Notes under the pieces: generated by a model
The model's database searches: none
The model's input: the letters and a program-made list of their open reading frames with translations, nothing else
Told to the model about the DNA's origin: nothing
Translations under genes and position numbers: made by a program
In this document: positions 47,861 through 57,206 of the stretch, in pieces
Layout: the number at the start of each line of letters is the position of its first letter
How positions within the stretch are numbered: the first letter of the stretch is position 1
DNA from: Ottowia thiooxydans DSM 14619
GTDB taxonomy: Bacteria; Pseudomonadota; Gammaproteobacteria; Burkholderiales; Burkholderiaceae_C
Direction: 5' to 3'
DNA length: 64,000 bases
Assembly (NCBI RefSeq): GCF_000422885.1
Contig: NZ_AUGX01000014.1
Span: 62,001-126,000, forward strand

Positions 47861-48226
47861 ATGAACCAGATGTTTTCCCAACAATTACCACCACCCTACG
47901 CCCGCAGTTCCAGTACTGTGGAGCGCATCGTCGCTCGTGTATTGGGCGTGATGGTTTGGGCGACGTTGGCCTTGGTCGGCCTGGTTTTTGCGCTTAGCCT
48001 GCTCATTTGGTTGGCTGTGGGCGTGGTCGCCAGCTTGGTGATGAGCTTGGTCACCGGCCGCCCAGCTACCGTTACCTTGCTTTGGCGTCGTTACCGGGAA
48101 ATGACCCGCCAGCACTGGCCAAAGCGGCAAGCTGCCGCAACTACTCCGCGCGCTGACGCTACCAGTGCAGCCGGCGGCAGCGAGCCGGCCGTAGTGCAAG
48201 ATGTCTCTTGGCGGGAAGTACCCTGA
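47861..48226 (+). CDS. small hypothetical membrane protein
   Basis: A 121-residue protein with two adjacent hydrophobic stretches near residues 27-65, then a basic/Ala-rich cytoplasmic tail (WRRYREMTRQHWPKRQ). No family is recognised. It lies 57 bases after nagZ on the same strand. Confidence 0.55.
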   Translation: MNQMFSQQLPPPYARSSSTVERIVARVLGVMVWATLALVGLVFALSLLIWLAVGVVASLVMSLVTGRPATVTLLWRRYREMTRQHWPKRQAAATTPRADATSAAGGSEPAVVQDVSWREVP

Positions 48227-48330
48227 GAGCTCTGGCGAAAAGCGGACGCCCGTAGCTGCTCATACTTATTTGCGCGTCTGTCGCGTACAGCTCGGACGTG
48301 GTTTCGTTTTTCAGGCGGGTAGGTGGTTAG

Positions 48331-49137
48331 GTGGAAAAGCTTTCGCTCCAGCATATTGATCTGATCGTGCCGTATCGAGAGGCGTCAGATGAGCGACGCG
48401 AAAACCTCTATGGAGTGCTGCGGCATCTGGTCACGACTTATCGAGACTGTCGCATCTGGCTGATGGAGGCGGATACGCGGCCTCGCTTCGATTGGTCCCG
48501 TATTGCTGATGCGTCAATTCGCCACGTCTTCATTTCGCACGACGGTCCCTTTCCAAAGGCGCGCTTGTGCAATATGGGGGTGCGCCTATCCAATAGCGCC
48601 ATCGTTTGCTTTCACGACGCCGACTCCATTGCCCAGCCTTCTTCAATGGTCAGTGCGCTGGATGCGCTGATAAACGGCACCGCGTCGGATGCCATTTGCC
48701 CCTATTCCCCCGTCCTCAACGTGGAGGGCTCACTTAGGGACGATATCTTGCAGACGGGGAATGTAGACGCCTTTGGGGCACTCGATCCAGTCGCGCTCCC
48801 TCCAGAGGTCACCATGCTCTACACCTCCGCTAATGGCGGTGTGGTGTTGTTCAAGCGCAGCGAGTACATCCGGGTGGGGGGCTACAACGAGCGGATGGAG
48901 GGTTGGTGCGGTGAAGATAACGAACTGCTGTTTAGAGCCACACAGCTGGGTGTCCGCTGGCACTCATTTTTACCGCCGCTGGTTCACCTGCACCACGATT
49001 CAACTTCCCGTAATGAGTGGACTCAGGCGTTTCAAGACAACGAGGAACTTCAGCGTTTTCACGCCTTGAAAAACATGCCGAGTGAAGCCGTGCAGGCGCT
49101 TGCTGCCGAACTGGCAAGCCAGTTCGGGCCACGCTGA
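48331..49137 (+). CDS. glycosyltransferase with GT2/GT7-like domain
   Basis: A 268-residue cytosolic GT-A glycosyltransferase. The metal-binding motif is in CFHDADSI, and GWCGEDNELLFRA near residue 190 resembles the C-terminal galactosyltransferase (GT7) domain found in polymerases of chondroitin type. The donor and acceptor are unknown. It sits alone between the nagZ block and lysS, away from the polysaccharide operon. GTG start with AGGTGG upstream. Confidence 0.75.
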   Translation: MEKLSLQHIDLIVPYREASDERRENLYGVLRHLVTTYRDCRIWLMEADTRPRFDWSRIADASIRHVFISHDGPFPKARLCNMGVRLSNSAIVCFHDADSIAQPSSMVSALDALINGTASDAICPYSPVLNVEGSLRDDILQTGNVDAFGALDPVALPPEVTMLYTSANGGVVLFKRSEYIRVGGYNERMEGWCGEDNELLFRATQLGVRWHSFLPPLVHLHHDSTSRNEWTQAFQDNEELQRFHALKNMPSEAVQALAAELASQFGPR

Positions 49138-49148
49138 CCTGCCGCTCT

Positions 49149-50702
49149 TCAGGCTTCCCGCCGCAAAGCGGGAAACAGGATCACGTCGCGAATGCTGGGT
49201 GAATCCGTGAGCAGCATCATCAACCGGTCAATGCCGACACCGCACCCACCTGTGGGAGGCATACCGTACTCGAGCGCGCGTACGAAGTCAGCGTCGTAGA
49301 ACATGGCCTCATCATCACCGGAGTCCTTGGAGGCCACCTGGGCTTGCAGGCGCGCGGCCTGATCTTCCGCGTCGTTCAGTTCGCTGAAACCGTTAGCGAT
49401 TTCGCGGCCGGTGATGTAGAGCTCAAAGCGTTCGGTCACCTCGGGGCGCTGATCGTTGGCGCGTGCCAGGGGGCTGATCTCGGTGGGGTGCTCCATGATG
49501 AAGGTGGGTTCCCACAGCTTGTCTTCCACAGACTCTTCGAAGTACATGACTTGCAGCGAAGGGAGGCTACGGGTGGAGAGCCTGTCTTTGGCTTCTGAGA
49601 GTCCCAGCTTTTTCAAGCGGTTGATCAGTTCGGCGGCATCATCCACCTGCGCGCCAATGTCCGTATGGGTGTTGATCGCTTCACGGATGGTCATGCGCTT
49701 GAATGGCTGGCCAAGATCCACGCTACGCCCCTGGTATTGCAATTGCAGCGTACCTACGGCTTTCTGCGCGGTGTCGCGCAGGAGGGCCTCGGTGAAGTCC
49801 ATCAAATCCAGATAGTTCCAGTAAGCGGCGTAGAACTCCATCATGGTGAACTCGGGGTTGTGCCGCACGCTGATGCCTTCGTTGCGGAAACTCCGGTTGA
49901 TCTCAAAAACGCGTTCAAAACCGCCCACAATGAGGCGTTTCAGGTACAACTCAGGCGCAATGCGCAGGAACATCTCCTGCTCCAGCGCATTGTGATGGGT
50001 GACGAAGGGCTTGGCATTGGCACCGCCGGGGATGGGGTGCAGCATGGGCGTTTCCACCTCCATGAACCCGCTTTCGGTCATGAAGGCGCGCATGGCCGCC
50101 AAAGACTGGCTACGGGCCACGAAACGTTTGCGCGCCGATTCATCCATGATGAGATCGACATAGCGCTGGCGGTACTTCGTTTCCTGGTCCTGCATGCCAT
50201 GGAATTTGTCAGGCAGGGGGCGCAGGCTCTTGGTCAAGAGGCGAATGCTGGTAGCGTGAATCGATAGTTCACCGGTTTTGGTCTTGAACAGATAGCCCTC
50301 GGCAGCTACGATGTCTCCCAGATCCCAGTGTTTGAAGGCGGTATAGATGTCTTCGCCCACATCGTCCCTGGCGATGTAAATCTGTATACGCCCTGAGGCA
50401 TCTTGCAAAGTAGCAAAGCTCGCCTTGCCCATCACGCGTTTGAGCATCATCCGGCCGGATACGCTGGCTTTGATCTGCTTGCCTTCGGCAATGTCTGCGT
50501 CAAACTCTGGCTTTTCCGTCGCGCCATGGGCCTCATGCAACTGAGCGGCCCGATCCTTTGGCTTGAAATCGTTGGGGAAGGTCACTCCGCCGTTCTGCGC
50601 CTGGGTTTCACGCAGGGCTTTGAGCTTCTCGCGCCGCTCCGCAATCAGTTTGTTCTCGTCTTGTTCGGGGGCGGCGGAGCTGAGTGCGGTGGGTTCTGAC
50701 AT
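49149..50702 (-). CDS. lysS: lysyl-tRNA synthetase (class II)
   Basis: Charges tRNA-Lys in translation. The 517 residues have the N-terminal OB-fold tRNA-anticodon domain ([23 protein letters not shown]), motif 2 [20 protein letters not shown] and motif 3 [16 protein letters not shown]. Class II LysRS of normal length. Convergent with the orphan glycosyltransferase. Confidence 0.97.
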   Translation of the reverse strand: MSEPTALSSAAPEQDENKLIAERREKLKALRETQAQNGGVTFPNDFKPKDRAAQLHEAHGATEKPEFDADIAEGKQIKASVSGRMMLKRVMGKASFATLQDASGRIQIYIARDDVGEDIYTAFKHWDLGDIVAAEGYLFKTKTGELSIHATSIRLLTKSLRPLPDKFHGMQDQETKYRQRYVDLIMDESARKRFVARSQSLAAMRAFMTESGFMEVETPMLHPIPGGANAKPFVTHHNALEQEMFLRIAPELYLKRLIVGGFERVFEINRSFRNEGISVRHNPEFTMMEFYAAYWNYLDLMDFTEALLRDTAQKAVGTLQLQYQGRSVDLGQPFKRMTIREAINTHTDIGAQVDDAAELINRLKKLGLSEAKDRLSTRSLPSLQVMYFEESVEDKLWEPTFIMEHPTEISPLARANDQRPEVTERFELYITGREIANGFSELNDAEDQAARLQAQVASKDSGDDEAMFYDADFVRALEYGMPPTGGCGVGIDRLMMLLTDSPSIRDVILFPALRREA

Positions 50703-50865
50703 GATCTACGAAATGAGATGGGGAAATGCGCGGGGATAATCCCCGCTTGGCAAACCCCTCATTTTAGGCGCCGTCCGCCACACCCATGTTCTCGGCTCAC
50801 TTTATCCGCATTGCTACAAGTTTTCCTTGCGTTTGCTTGGGAAGACGGCTGCAAGCAATTCCGGC

Positions 50866-52173
50866 ATGACGGCGCGATCATCCAGCCTTTTAAGAGCCAC
50901 ACTCACGCTGCTGACGGGCGGGGCGCTGGCGCAGCTTTTGCCGCTGCTGCTGGGGCCTTTCATTGCGCGTCTTTTTACCCCCGAGGCCATGGGGCTTTTC
51001 ACCCAGTTCAGTACCGTGGCCGCCTCCGTGGCGGTGGCGGCTTGCCTGCGCTACGACTGGGCGCTGCCCATGGCTCGGCATGATGACGAAGCGAATGCGC
51101 TTCTAGCGCTCGCTTTGCGCATCGCGGCAGGGGTGATCTTGCTGTGCATTCCATTGAGTTGGGGTTTGCATGTGCTTGGTTTGCTTCCCCTGCCTGCTTT
51201 GCTGCCTGTCGCGGTGGCGTTCTCAGCGTTGCTGCAACTGCTGATGATGTGGGCGACCCGTGCGCAACGTTTTCAAGCGCTGGCCATTGGCCGAGTCGTT
51301 CAATGGGGCGGAGCTGCCGTGGCGCAACTGGCACTGGGTTACCTGCTTTGGCGTAGTGCAGGAGGAAAGCCGTTAGGAGCCGATTCCGCATGGGCCTTGG
51401 TCTTGGCGACTCTGCTTGCACAGGCCTTGGCGAGTCTTTGGTTATTGCGGCCAGCCCCCACGGGTGGTTGGCGCGCAGTATTGCCGCCAACGCCAGCCTC
51501 GCTGCGAATCGCCATGCATGCCACCGCTCATCGGCACCGGGATTTCGCGTTGGTTAACACCCCTCATGCGTTCCTGGGTACCTTGCAGGATGCGATCGCC
51601 ATCGCACTCTTGGTGGCTTACACCGGCGAAGCGGCGGCGGGCTTCTGGGGTTTGGCACTGCGTTACCTTAAAGCACCTGCGACTTTGGTGGGCGCGGCGG
51701 TCTCGCAGGCGCTATATCCCCGGCTGATCGGGGCGGCCCCTGATGCCGCACGCGCTATGGTGAGGCAATTAATGTTGCTTCTAGCCGTGCTCGGTTTGGC
51801 ATTGATGGGGCTGCTGCTCGTGGCCGGGCCGTGGTTGTTCGAGCTGGTGTTCGGCCCCACCTGGCGCGAAGCAGGGGAGTTGGCGCGCGCGCTTTCGCCC
51901 TATATTGCGACTCACTTCGTAGCTGCTCCACTCGCTGTGGTGACCATGGCCTGGCAGGCTCAGCGGTGGGCGTTTCGCTGGGCCTTGGTAGGGCAGGTGG
52001 CGTTTGTTTTAGCGCTGGCGCTCGGTTTGCGCGCTGGTGGGCTGCAAGGTGGTGCCTGGGCGGTGTCCGCGGCGATGGTGCCCTATTTTGGGTGGTACTT
52101 TTATCGGCTGGCTCGGTGGCCTCTTATCCCGGCTCCCCGTGACGCTTCACAACACAAGGGTGATCATTCATGA
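50866..52173 (+). CDS. Wzx-type polysaccharide flippase
   Basis: A 435-residue polytopic membrane protein with about twelve hydrophobic helices, in the MATE/Wzx (O-antigen flippase, polysaccharide biosynthesis protein) superfamily. It would move lipid-linked saccharide to the periplasm. An upstream TTG (50827) is in frame, but MTARSSSLLRATLTLLTGG at 50866 gives the standard start. It opens a cluster of glycan genes; the next ORF starts four bases before its stop. Confidence 0.85.
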   Translation: MTARSSSLLRATLTLLTGGALAQLLPLLLGPFIARLFTPEAMGLFTQFSTVAASVAVAACLRYDWALPMARHDDEANALLALALRIAAGVILLCIPLSWGLHVLGLLPLPALLPVAVAFSALLQLLMMWATRAQRFQALAIGRVVQWGGAAVAQLALGYLLWRSAGGKPLGADSAWALVLATLLAQALASLWLLRPAPTGGWRAVLPPTPASLRIAMHATAHRHRDFALVNTPHAFLGTLQDAIAIALLVAYTGEAAAGFWGLALRYLKAPATLVGAAVSQALYPRLIGAAPDAARAMVRQLMLLLAVLGLALMGLLLVAGPWLFELVFGPTWREAGELARALSPYIATHFVAAPLAVVTMAWQAQRWAFRWALVGQVAFVLALALGLRAGGLQGGAWAVSAAMVPYFGWYFYRLARWPLIPAPRDASQHKGDHS

Positions 52174-52778
52174 CCGGGTTTCGCGCGTGGCTCAACCGGT
52201 GCCGCAGACGGCTGTGGCATGGATTGTTTTTTCGCATGCTCTTTGGCGAGCGCCTGCAAGGCCAGGACCTGCCCAATACCCGCATTTCACCCAGTACGTG
52301 CATAGAGCACGAGCAGTCACTGAATCTGGGAGACGATGTGTTCATTGGCCACTTCAATTTCATTGAGGCCAGTGCAGGCGTCACCATTGAACGTGGGACA
52401 CAAATTACCAATTTCGTGAGCATTGTCAGCCACAGCACGCACCGCAGCGTTCGTGTGGCGGCAGAGCTTTCCGGCCAGGACCCAAGTAAAGGGGCGGGGG
52501 CTGTGATTCGCGCGCCCATTGTCATTGGCGAGCGCTCTTTCATAGGCCCGCACAGCACCATAGAGGCTGGCACCACGCTCGGCCATGGCACCTTGGTTGC
52601 GGCGCACAGCCGCGTTCGCGGCGTGTTTCCGGATTTCGCGGTGCTGGCTGGCAGTCCGGCGAAACTGGTGGGCGATACCCGCGACGCTGATGAACGCTGG
52701 TTGGCGGGAAACCCATCCTTACAAGCCGCTTATGGGCGTTGGCGGGCCGCGCTCGTCTCCCGGGGTTCGAGCCCATGA
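52170..52778 (+). CDS. hexapeptide-repeat acyltransferase
   Basis: A 202-residue left-handed beta-helix acyltransferase, with hexapeptide repeats (LGDDVFIG, VTIERGTQI, IVIGERSFIG, IEAGTTLGHGTLVAA) and the tail VLAGSPAKLVG typical of the WbbJ/NodL/LacA O-acetyltransferase group. It probably acetylates a sugar of the polysaccharide. A basic N-terminal helix precedes the repeats. PglD-type N-acetyltransferases have a Rossmann-like front domain, which is absent here. Confidence 0.85.
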   Translation: MTGFRAWLNRCRRRLWHGLFFRMLFGERLQGQDLPNTRISPSTCIEHEQSLNLGDDVFIGHFNFIEASAGVTIERGTQITNFVSIVSHSTHRSVRVAAELSGQDPSKGAGAVIRAPIVIGERSFIGPHSTIEAGTTLGHGTLVAAHSRVRGVFPDFAVLAGSPAKLVGDTRDADERWLAGNPSLQAAYGRWRAALVSRGSSP

Positions 52779-53845
52779 GTCATCACGTATGTTTACTGGG
52801 CGATGCCAATAGCGTGCATGTGCAGCGGTGGGCCAATGAAATGCTGGCGCGTGGCTGGAGGATCTCGGTGGTCACGGCGCGCCCGCACCCCATACCGGGT
52901 GTGGAGCAGATCGTGCTGCCACCAGTTACCCGCTCGGTAGATTGGCTTTGGCGCGTGTCTGCAGCGCGCCGCGCGGTGGAGCAATTAAAGCCCGATATCG
53001 TGCATGCGCACTACATCACCTCTTACGGATATCTCGCTGCACGCTGCGGAAGACGGCCTTTGGTCATGACCGCGTGGGGTAGTGATCTGCTGCTCACACC
53101 TCAGCGCAACATTGCCCTGCGCTTGCTCACAGCCTGGACTTTGAGCCAGGCGGACCTCATCACGGGCGATTCACCTGATCTTCTGTCCGCTGCGGTCAAG
53201 CTGCGACACGGATTGCGTACGGCGCTGATCCATTGGGGGGTGGATCTGGCTCGGTTCACGCCAGTGGCGTGGGAAGCCAAACCCGGCTTTGACGCTGTGA
53301 GCCTCCGCAGTTGGGAGCCTAATTACCGAATTGACGTCATTTTGCAAGCCTTGGCGCGGGTGCGCGCCGAACGCGCGGATGTCCGCCTGCATCTGCTGGG
53401 AGGGGGGTCACAGGAGGCTGCGCTACGCGCTCAAGCAGCTTCGCTTGGGCTAGGCGATGCCGTGCAGTTCCATGGACGCCTGGACGACGCGGGCATGGCA
53501 GCAGTGCTGGCTCGGTGCAGGCTGTCGATCAGCGTTCCTGAGAGTGACGCCACATCGGTTTCTGTCCTGGAAAGCATGGCATGTGGTTTGGCGGTGATTG
53601 CTTCGGATCTACCAGCCAACAGAGACTGGCTGGACGCCAGCGCATTGGTGCCGGCAGGCGATGTCGGGCGGTTGGCCGAGCGGTGGCTGGCGTTGATGCA
53701 AGACGGTGAGCATGCCGCGGAGTTAGGGCTGCGCAACGCGGAACGCATTGCATTCGAAGGCGACAGGCGAACGCAGATGAATGCGGTCGATCAGCTTTAT
53801 CGCCAATTGTTGGCCAAAGGAGGCCGTGATCACCATGGCGAATGA
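52775..53845 (+). CDS. glycosyltransferase family 4
   Basis: A 356-residue GT-B glycosyltransferase; HAHYITSYGYLAARC near the N-terminus and the C-terminal ESDATSVSVLESMACGLAVIASDLPANRDW (the E-x7-E donor motif) mark GT4. It transfers a nucleotide-sugar-derived residue to the growing lipid-linked chain. ATG 52775 overlaps the previous stop; an in-frame start at 52739 is less likely. Confidence 0.9.
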   Translation: MSHHVCLLGDANSVHVQRWANEMLARGWRISVVTARPHPIPGVEQIVLPPVTRSVDWLWRVSAARRAVEQLKPDIVHAHYITSYGYLAARCGRRPLVMTAWGSDLLLTPQRNIALRLLTAWTLSQADLITGDSPDLLSAAVKLRHGLRTALIHWGVDLARFTPVAWEAKPGFDAVSLRSWEPNYRIDVILQALARVRAERADVRLHLLGGGSQEAALRAQAASLGLGDAVQFHGRLDDAGMAAVLARCRLSISVPESDATSVSVLESMACGLAVIASDLPANRDWLDASALVPAGDVGRLAERWLALMQDGEHAAELGLRNAERIAFEGDRRTQMNAVDQLYRQLLAKGGRDHHGE

Positions 53846-54923
53846 TGCGGAAAACACCGAGCGCAGTGCCGCACACCTGGTGAGCGTGATGGCGCCTTGC
53901 CGCAATGAAAGGTCGTATATAGATGCTTTTTGCGATCAGGTTCTGGCGCAGCAACTGCCGCCCGGATGGGCTCTGGAGTTGCTGGTGGCTGATGGCGGCA
54001 GTGACGATGGATCGCGTGAACGCCTGGAGAGGCGTGCCGGGCAAGATGCCCCTTTGGTCGTGGTGGACAACCCTGGCCGCATTGTTTCAACCGGGTTGAA
54101 TGCCTGCCTGCTGCGTGCACGTGGGGAAATCGTGGTGCGGATGGATATTCATACGTCCTTCGCGCCCGACTATGTGGCTCAGTGCATTGCGGTTCTGAAG
54201 CAGAGCGGGGCGGATAACGTGGGTGGCCCATGGGTGGCGCGCGGCGAGGGCGCCATGAGCCAGGCCATTGCCGCCGCATTTCAGTGCAGATGGGTGGTGG
54301 GTGGTGCTCTTTCGCGTGATACCGCCTATGAAGGCCCGGTCGACACGGTCTATCTGGGGTGCTGGCCTCGAGCGGTGTTCACACGCATAGGCGGTTTCGA
54401 TGAGCAGCTGGTGCGCAACCAGGACGATGAGCACAACCTTCGTTTGCGCCTCTCCGGAGGGCGCATCTGGCAAAGCGGCCGGATCCGGTCATGGTATCAA
54501 TCGCGGGGCTCATTGCCCAAACTGTTTGCGCAGCAGTACCAGTATGGTTACTGGCGCCCATTTGTGATGCGCAAGCACGGCCAACCCGGATCACTGCGCC
54601 AATTGGTGCCGGCTTTGTTCGTGGCTGCCTTGGTGGTGTCCGTTGCCGCAATGCCATGGAGCCTGCTCCCCGTGACAGCCCTGGCAGGCAGCTACGCTTT
54701 GTATCTGGCCCTGGCATCGTGGTCGGCGGCGCTGGGTGCCGGCAAGATTCAGGGCAAGTCTTCCAATGATGATGCACGGCGCAGCATGGCGCCGCTTCTG
54801 GCTCGGCTGCCACTGGCCATTGCCAGCTTTCACATAGGTTACGGGCTAGGAACCTGGCGCGGATTGATGGATATCGTGCGTGGCCGGCGAGTTTCAGGCG
54901 CGTCGGCGAAAATCACCCGTTGA
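53835..54923 (+). CDS. ExoA-like glycosyltransferase family 2
   Basis: A 362-residue membrane-associated GT2 enzyme. The A-type catalytic domain has VSVMAPCRNE, VADGGSDDGS and, further on, RMDIHTSF and RNQDDEHNLRLR; the ExoA/succinoglycan-like type is the best fit. A C-terminal pair of hydrophobic segments lies at about 265-305. Overlaps the GT4 gene by 11 bases. Confidence 0.88.
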   Translation: MANDAENTERSAAHLVSVMAPCRNERSYIDAFCDQVLAQQLPPGWALELLVADGGSDDGSRERLERRAGQDAPLVVVDNPGRIVSTGLNACLLRARGEIVVRMDIHTSFAPDYVAQCIAVLKQSGADNVGGPWVARGEGAMSQAIAAAFQCRWVVGGALSRDTAYEGPVDTVYLGCWPRAVFTRIGGFDEQLVRNQDDEHNLRLRLSGGRIWQSGRIRSWYQSRGSLPKLFAQQYQYGYWRPFVMRKHGQPGSLRQLVPALFVAALVVSVAAMPWSLLPVTALAGSYALYLALASWSAALGAGKIQGKSSNDDARRSMAPLLARLPLAIASFHIGYGLGTWRGLMDIVRGRRVSGASAKITR

Positions 54924-54956
54924 CCCTTTCTTCTTTGTCTTTTTGTTCGTTGACCT

Positions 54957-56117
54957 ATGTCCACCGCTGATAGCTTTATTCCTTTTGCTCGCCCAGATAT
55001 AGGGGAGGCCGAAATCGATGCGGTAGCGCGCGCCATGCGGTCGGGCTGGGTCACCACCGGGCCAGAAACGCGTGCCTTCGAACAGGAGTTTGCCTCTTAT
55101 CTCGGCGGCGGATTGGAAGCGATTGCTGTGAACTCGGCGACGGCCGGCTTGCACCTGGCGTTGGAAGCGCTTGGTATTGGCCCGGGCGATGAAGTGATTG
55201 CACCAACGCTTACCTTTACCGCCACAGTGGAAGTTGCGCGTTACCTGGGGGCTGACGCGGTCCTCGTGGACAGCGATCCTGAGACGCTGAATATCGACGC
55301 CGACAAGATCGAAGCAGCCATCACGCCGCGAACCAAAGCCATCATCCCTGTTCACTATGGCGGGTTGGCTTGCGATATGACCCGCATTCTGGAGATTGCG
55401 GACAAGCACGGAATACACGTGGTGGAAGATGCAGCTCATGCCTTGCCTGCAACTTGCAACGGATCGCTCATCGGTCAGTTGCAGAGTGCCGTCACAGTGT
55501 TCAGTTTCTACGCAAACAAAACCATGACCACGGGTGAGGGGGGCATGGTGGTGACTAAAAACGAGGCATTGGCGGCGCGCATGAAAGTGATGCGGCTGCA
55601 TGGGATCAGCCGTGATGCATTCGACCGGTTTTCCAGTAAAACGCCATCCTGGTATTACGAGATCGTGGCTCCGGGCTTCAAGTACAACATGACGGATATG
55701 GCCGGAGCGCTGGGCCGCGTGCAGTTGCGGAGGCTGCCGGATTTTGAGCGGCGCCGTCAGATGCTGGCCGCGCGCTACTTTGCGGAACTGAGCGATTTGC
55801 CTCTTATCTTGCCAGCGAGGGCCCCTGAAGGCCAGACGCATGCCTGGCACCTTTTTGTGCTGCGCCTCTCGGACGAAGCCAAGGCGACGCGAGACGAAGT
55901 CATTCAGGGCCTGTCTGACGCTGGCGTGGCCACCAGCGTTCACTATGTGCCACTGCATCGCCAGCCCTATTGGCGTGATCGGTATGGGCTGGCGCCTGAG
56001 CAGTTTCCGGTGGTGGAAAAAGCCTATCAGCGCATGTTCAGCATCCCGTTGTTCACGGCGATGAGCGATGACGAACAAGCCCGGGTCATTGCGGCACTGA
56101 AGTCTGTAGTGCGGTGA
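54957..56117 (+). CDS. DegT/DnrJ/EryC1/StrS aminotransferase
   Basis: PLP-dependent sugar aminotransferase of 386 residues, with the Schiff-base lysine Lys188 in FYANKTMTTGEGG. The family makes amino sugars such as 4-amino-4,6-dideoxy-sugars from keto intermediates. Proteins of the PglE/WbpE/RfbE sub-branches have the same length. In context with a PglC-type transferase and a PglF/WbpM-type dehydratase nearby, it may build a UDP-bacillosamine-like sugar; the substrate is inferred. Confidence 0.92.
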   Translation: MSTADSFIPFARPDIGEAEIDAVARAMRSGWVTTGPETRAFEQEFASYLGGGLEAIAVNSATAGLHLALEALGIGPGDEVIAPTLTFTATVEVARYLGADAVLVDSDPETLNIDADKIEAAITPRTKAIIPVHYGGLACDMTRILEIADKHGIHVVEDAAHALPATCNGSLIGQLQSAVTVFSFYANKTMTTGEGGMVVTKNEALAARMKVMRLHGISRDAFDRFSSKTPSWYYEIVAPGFKYNMTDMAGALGRVQLRRLPDFERRRQMLAARYFAELSDLPLILPARAPEGQTHAWHLFVLRLSDEAKATRDEVIQGLSDAGVATSVHYVPLHRQPYWRDRYGLAPEQFPVVEKAYQRMFSIPLFTAMSDDEQARVIAALKSVVR

Positions 56118-56169
56118 GGTTTGCCTGCCTTGCCATTCGTAAGATGCCTTCAGCGGGCGGCAGGGCAGC

Positions 56170-56832
56170 GTGTCTAAGCAGTCATTTTCACATCGCATGA
56201 CCTCAAAAGGTTCTGCTTCGGCCAAACGGGCGCTAGACCTGGGACTCACCTTGATCGCCATGCCATTGGCGCTGCCATTGATGGCTATCGTTGCGCTATG
56301 GGTCAAACTGGATTCTCCCGGGCCAGTTTTTTTCAGGCAACAACGCACCGGCCGAAGTGGGCGTGTGTTTCGGATTCACAAATTTCGCACCATGCACGTG
56401 CATCAGGCGGGCACAGGTTCGCTGGTGACCGCCGCAGGAGACGCGCGCATTACCCGTGCCGGACGCTGGCTGAGGCAAAGCAAGCTGGATGAGCTAGCGC
56501 AGTTGATTGATGTGCTCAAGGGCGATATGAGCCTTGTGGGCCCGCGCCCGGAGGTGCCGCACTACATGGCGATGTACCCTGAAGATGTGCGCGCCCGAAT
56601 TCTGTCTGTGCGACCGGGCATTACTGACAGAGCCGCGATTGAGTTTCGGGACGAAGAGCGTCTGTTGGCGGCCAGCGATGACCCGGAGGCTACCTATGTG
56701 CAGCAGATCATGCCCATCAAACAGGGTTACTACCTGAGCTACGTTGAGCATCACACCGTGCTTGGTGACCTTCGGATCATGTTTGACACTATTAAAAAGC
56801 TGATCAACACCCGCGCGTCCAATCGTGATTGA
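56170..56832 (+). CDS. initiating sugar transferase (PglC/WecA-like undecaprenyl phosphate sugar phosphotransferase)
   Basis: A 220-residue monotopic bacterial sugar transferase. KRALDLGLTLIAMPLALPL is the membrane re-entrant helix, then SPGPVFFRQQRTG, KFRTMHVHQ, and DELAQLIDVLKGDMSLVGPRPEVPHYM. It loads the first sugar-1-phosphate on the lipid carrier. It lacks the four-helix N-terminal part of the larger WbaP type. GTG 56170 or ATG 56197 are possible starts. Confidence 0.92.
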   Translation: MSKQSFSHRMTSKGSASAKRALDLGLTLIAMPLALPLMAIVALWVKLDSPGPVFFRQQRTGRSGRVFRIHKFRTMHVHQAGTGSLVTAAGDARITRAGRWLRQSKLDELAQLIDVLKGDMSLVGPRPEVPHYMAMYPEDVRARILSVRPGITDRAAIEFRDEERLLAASDDPEATYVQQIMPIKQGYYLSYVEHHTVLGDLRIMFDTIKKLINTRASNRD

Positions 56833-56850
56833 ATGCGCGGGTTTCTGGTT
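56809..56850 (+). terminator. probable terminator after the polysaccharide operon
   Basis: ACCCGCGC (56809-56816) pairs with GCGCGGGT (56835-56842) across the stop codon, followed by a T-rich TTCTGGTTTTG. The stem lies partly in the gene. It would close the operon at the edge of the catabolic island. Confidence 0.55.
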
Positions 56851-56870
56851 TTGAGAAGCTTCTGGAATAT

Positions 56871-57206
56871 CTAGAAGCAGCGGGTGTAGTGATTGACAAG
56901 TGGGCGTCCGTCATAGAACGGCGCCAACAATTGCTTCCATTCGTCGTGCTGTGAAGATGCACGGAAGGCAATCGTATGGTCCTCCAGCGTCCGCCATTGA
57001 ATGAAGAGCAGGTAGACATTTGGCTCTTCAACGCTGCGGTGCAGAGAGTGCGAAACGTATCCTTGCGCGCCATCCAGACAAAGGCGCGCTTGCCCAAACG
57101 CAACTTCAAAGGCTGCATCCTGGCCCTCCAGGATGCGAAGCACAGCTACCTCCAGCACCAATTCGTTGTTGGTGGCGCAGGATTCAGTCAAGTTGGATGT
57201 TGGCAT
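56871..57206 (-). CDS. ABM-domain (antibiotic biosynthesis monooxygenase-like) small protein
   Basis: A 111-residue single ferredoxin-like alpha/beta domain: VLEVAVLRILEGQDAAFEVAF at the start, GYVSHSLHRSVEEPNVYLLFIQWRTLEDHTIAFR in the middle, both typical ABM. Such proteins are small oxygenases or binding proteins with varied substrates. The frame is open upstream to 57329 inside tctC, but the ATG 57206 gives the family start. It overlaps the tctC end by 23 bases and is the last gene of the minus operon. Confidence 0.75.
   Translation of the reverse strand: MPTSNLTESCATNNELVLEVAVLRILEGQDAAFEVAFGQARLCLDGAQGYVSHSLHRSVEEPNVYLLFIQWRTLEDHTIAFRASSQHDEWKQLLAPFYDGRPLVNHYTRCF

Noticed and set aside
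52170-52778. PglD-type N-acetyltransferase for a complete bacillosamine pathway
   Set aside because: The protein has only hexapeptide repeats and lacks the Rossmann-like front domain of PglD; a sugar O-acetyltransferase of the WbbJ type is more likely.
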